Assembly (NCBI RefSeq): GCF_027943255.1
Contig: NC_072893.1
Span: 26,930,001 to 26,994,000, forward strand
Length of the DNA stretch: 64,000 nt
Direction of reading: 5' to 3'
Source of the DNA: Anastrepha obliqua
Lineage: Eukaryota > Arthropoda > Insecta > Diptera > Tephritidae
Shown here: positions 63,086 to 64,000 of the stretch, piece after piece
Numbering within the stretch: position 1 is the stretch's first letter
How the letters are laid out: each line of letters opens with the position of its first letter
The notes under the pieces: generated by a model
Told to the model about the DNA's origin: nothing
What the model saw: the letters and a program-made list of their open reading frames with translations, nothing else
Database searches by the model: none
Made by a program: the position numbers and the translations under genes

Positions 63086-64000
63086 CAGTTGGCATATCAA
63101 TTAGAAAGATTTTCATCTTCTGTTTCATTGAGCGCTGGAATGTAATCGATGTTGCATGTTTTGCAACGATAGCCCTCTGGAAGCACCCAATTGATAAATG
63201 CCAACAAAATATTAATGATATAAAATGGCATCTCGAAAATTTCGGGATCGTAAAAATCGAAAAAAATTCACTATTCCATACATACAAGCACATCTTGTAG
63301 AAAACATAGCTTAACAAGCAGAATTTACTGTTGAAATTTGCATAGCATACATTTGAGCGTTGTTGCTCACCATAGATTGGCACTCACACACACAAATGCA
63401 ATTTTAAATTTAATGAAGTTTGTTAAGAATTCTGTTGTTTTAACTTTACTTATTTGACTATCCACGATTTTTTTTTTTTGCTAATGACTAATTCAGTTTA
63501 TTTAAATCTCTCAATGTAGAAAATTTCTTGCAATAGTAAATATTACACAAAAATTACTGCTCCGGTAATAAAATTTTTTACATCGTTGGAAAACCTATGG
63601 ATCGTAGGTGGTTTGTAACAAACTTTTTAGCTGCCAGCTGTTTGTGTTTACAAAATTGTGTAATTTATTCAAAAATAGACAAAGTTTTTGTAGTGCGGAT
63701 AAGAAAAATCTATTTTTTATGGCGTTGCCACATGAGTTTTGGAAAGCAATTTAAAGTAGCAATTTATTACAAGTTTCATTAGAACATTAATAAATACACA
63801 GTTATTAAATGAAATGGTTTTAAACAAGTTCCAATAAGAGGAGAATTTATAGCTGGTGTTGTCATCTACTTTTTAGCAACAAAGAAATCGATTACAAAAA
63901 TTTAGTATTTGTTGAAAAATTTATTAGTATGTATATGTATGTATCAATATAAATGTAAATATAGCCTTTAGTCATTATATTTTTACATGACGTTGCCATA
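63086..64000. other. No gene seen
   Basis: AT-rich to the end of the window. Frames on both strands at 63034-63383 overlap and are not convincing. A (GTAT)n-like stretch lies at 63928-63942. Confidence 0.45.

Overview
This window reads as repeat-dense, AT-rich intergenic or intronic DNA from a higher fly. The tephritid fruit flies fit best. That is an inference from the mix of repeats: many Tc1/mariner families including rosa-type DD41D elements, LOA-, RTE-, R1- and jockey-type non-LTR retrotransposons, Helitrons, and tRNA-derived SINEs. I see no host gene I can defend, and no bacterial, viral or CRISPR feature. About half of the window can be assigned to mobile elements; the rest is anonymous AT-rich sequence with microsatellites.

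Layout. 1-10.5 kb holds a transposon end at the window edge, a 1.3-kb mariner, RTE fragments, a tRNA-derived SINE with a 14-bp target duplication, and a foldback repeat. 10.5-17.2 kb is a Helitron split by a full-length LOA-type LINE. That LINE has two intact ORFs (473 and 1202 aa) and a 13-bp target-site duplication, and it is the only apparently functional coding sequence here. 17.2-25 kb has SINE copies, mariners, and a TTAA-flanked MITE sitting in a broken pogo-like transposase. 25.2-29.9 kb is a chain of four Tc1/mariner elements. One carries a six-fold 96-bp array of its own 5' end, another is nested inside an older mariner, and the last is maT-like (DD37D).

30-47.3 kb is a LINE graveyard of LOA-, R1-, RTE- and jockey-like fragments and one further LINE. 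It includes a three-level nest: a Helitron with Pif1 helicase remnants, inside the tail of a SINE, inside a LINE. 47.6-53.7 kb is a series of Tc1/mariner elements, ending in a 3.1-kb Tc1 that contains a TTAA MITE and about 100 copies of a pentanucleotide. 55-64 kb holds another LOA-like LINE split by a mariner, more internally deleted mariners, a second RNase H LINE on the minus strand, and an R1-type 3' end.

The genes do not form a pathway; what links them is parasitism and nesting. Autonomous-type proteins (LINE endonuclease/RT/RNase H, DDE transposases, Helitron helicase) sit among non-autonomous passengers that probably depended on them. Removing an insertion together with one copy of its target duplication restores the host element's reading frame in four cases (pogo-like, old mariner, and two LOA-like LINEs). 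This supports the reconstructed order of events from sequence alone. The most unusual items are the mariner whose inverted repeat is multiplied six times, two SINE families whose 3' ends match LINE 3' ends in the same window, and the intact LOA LINE.
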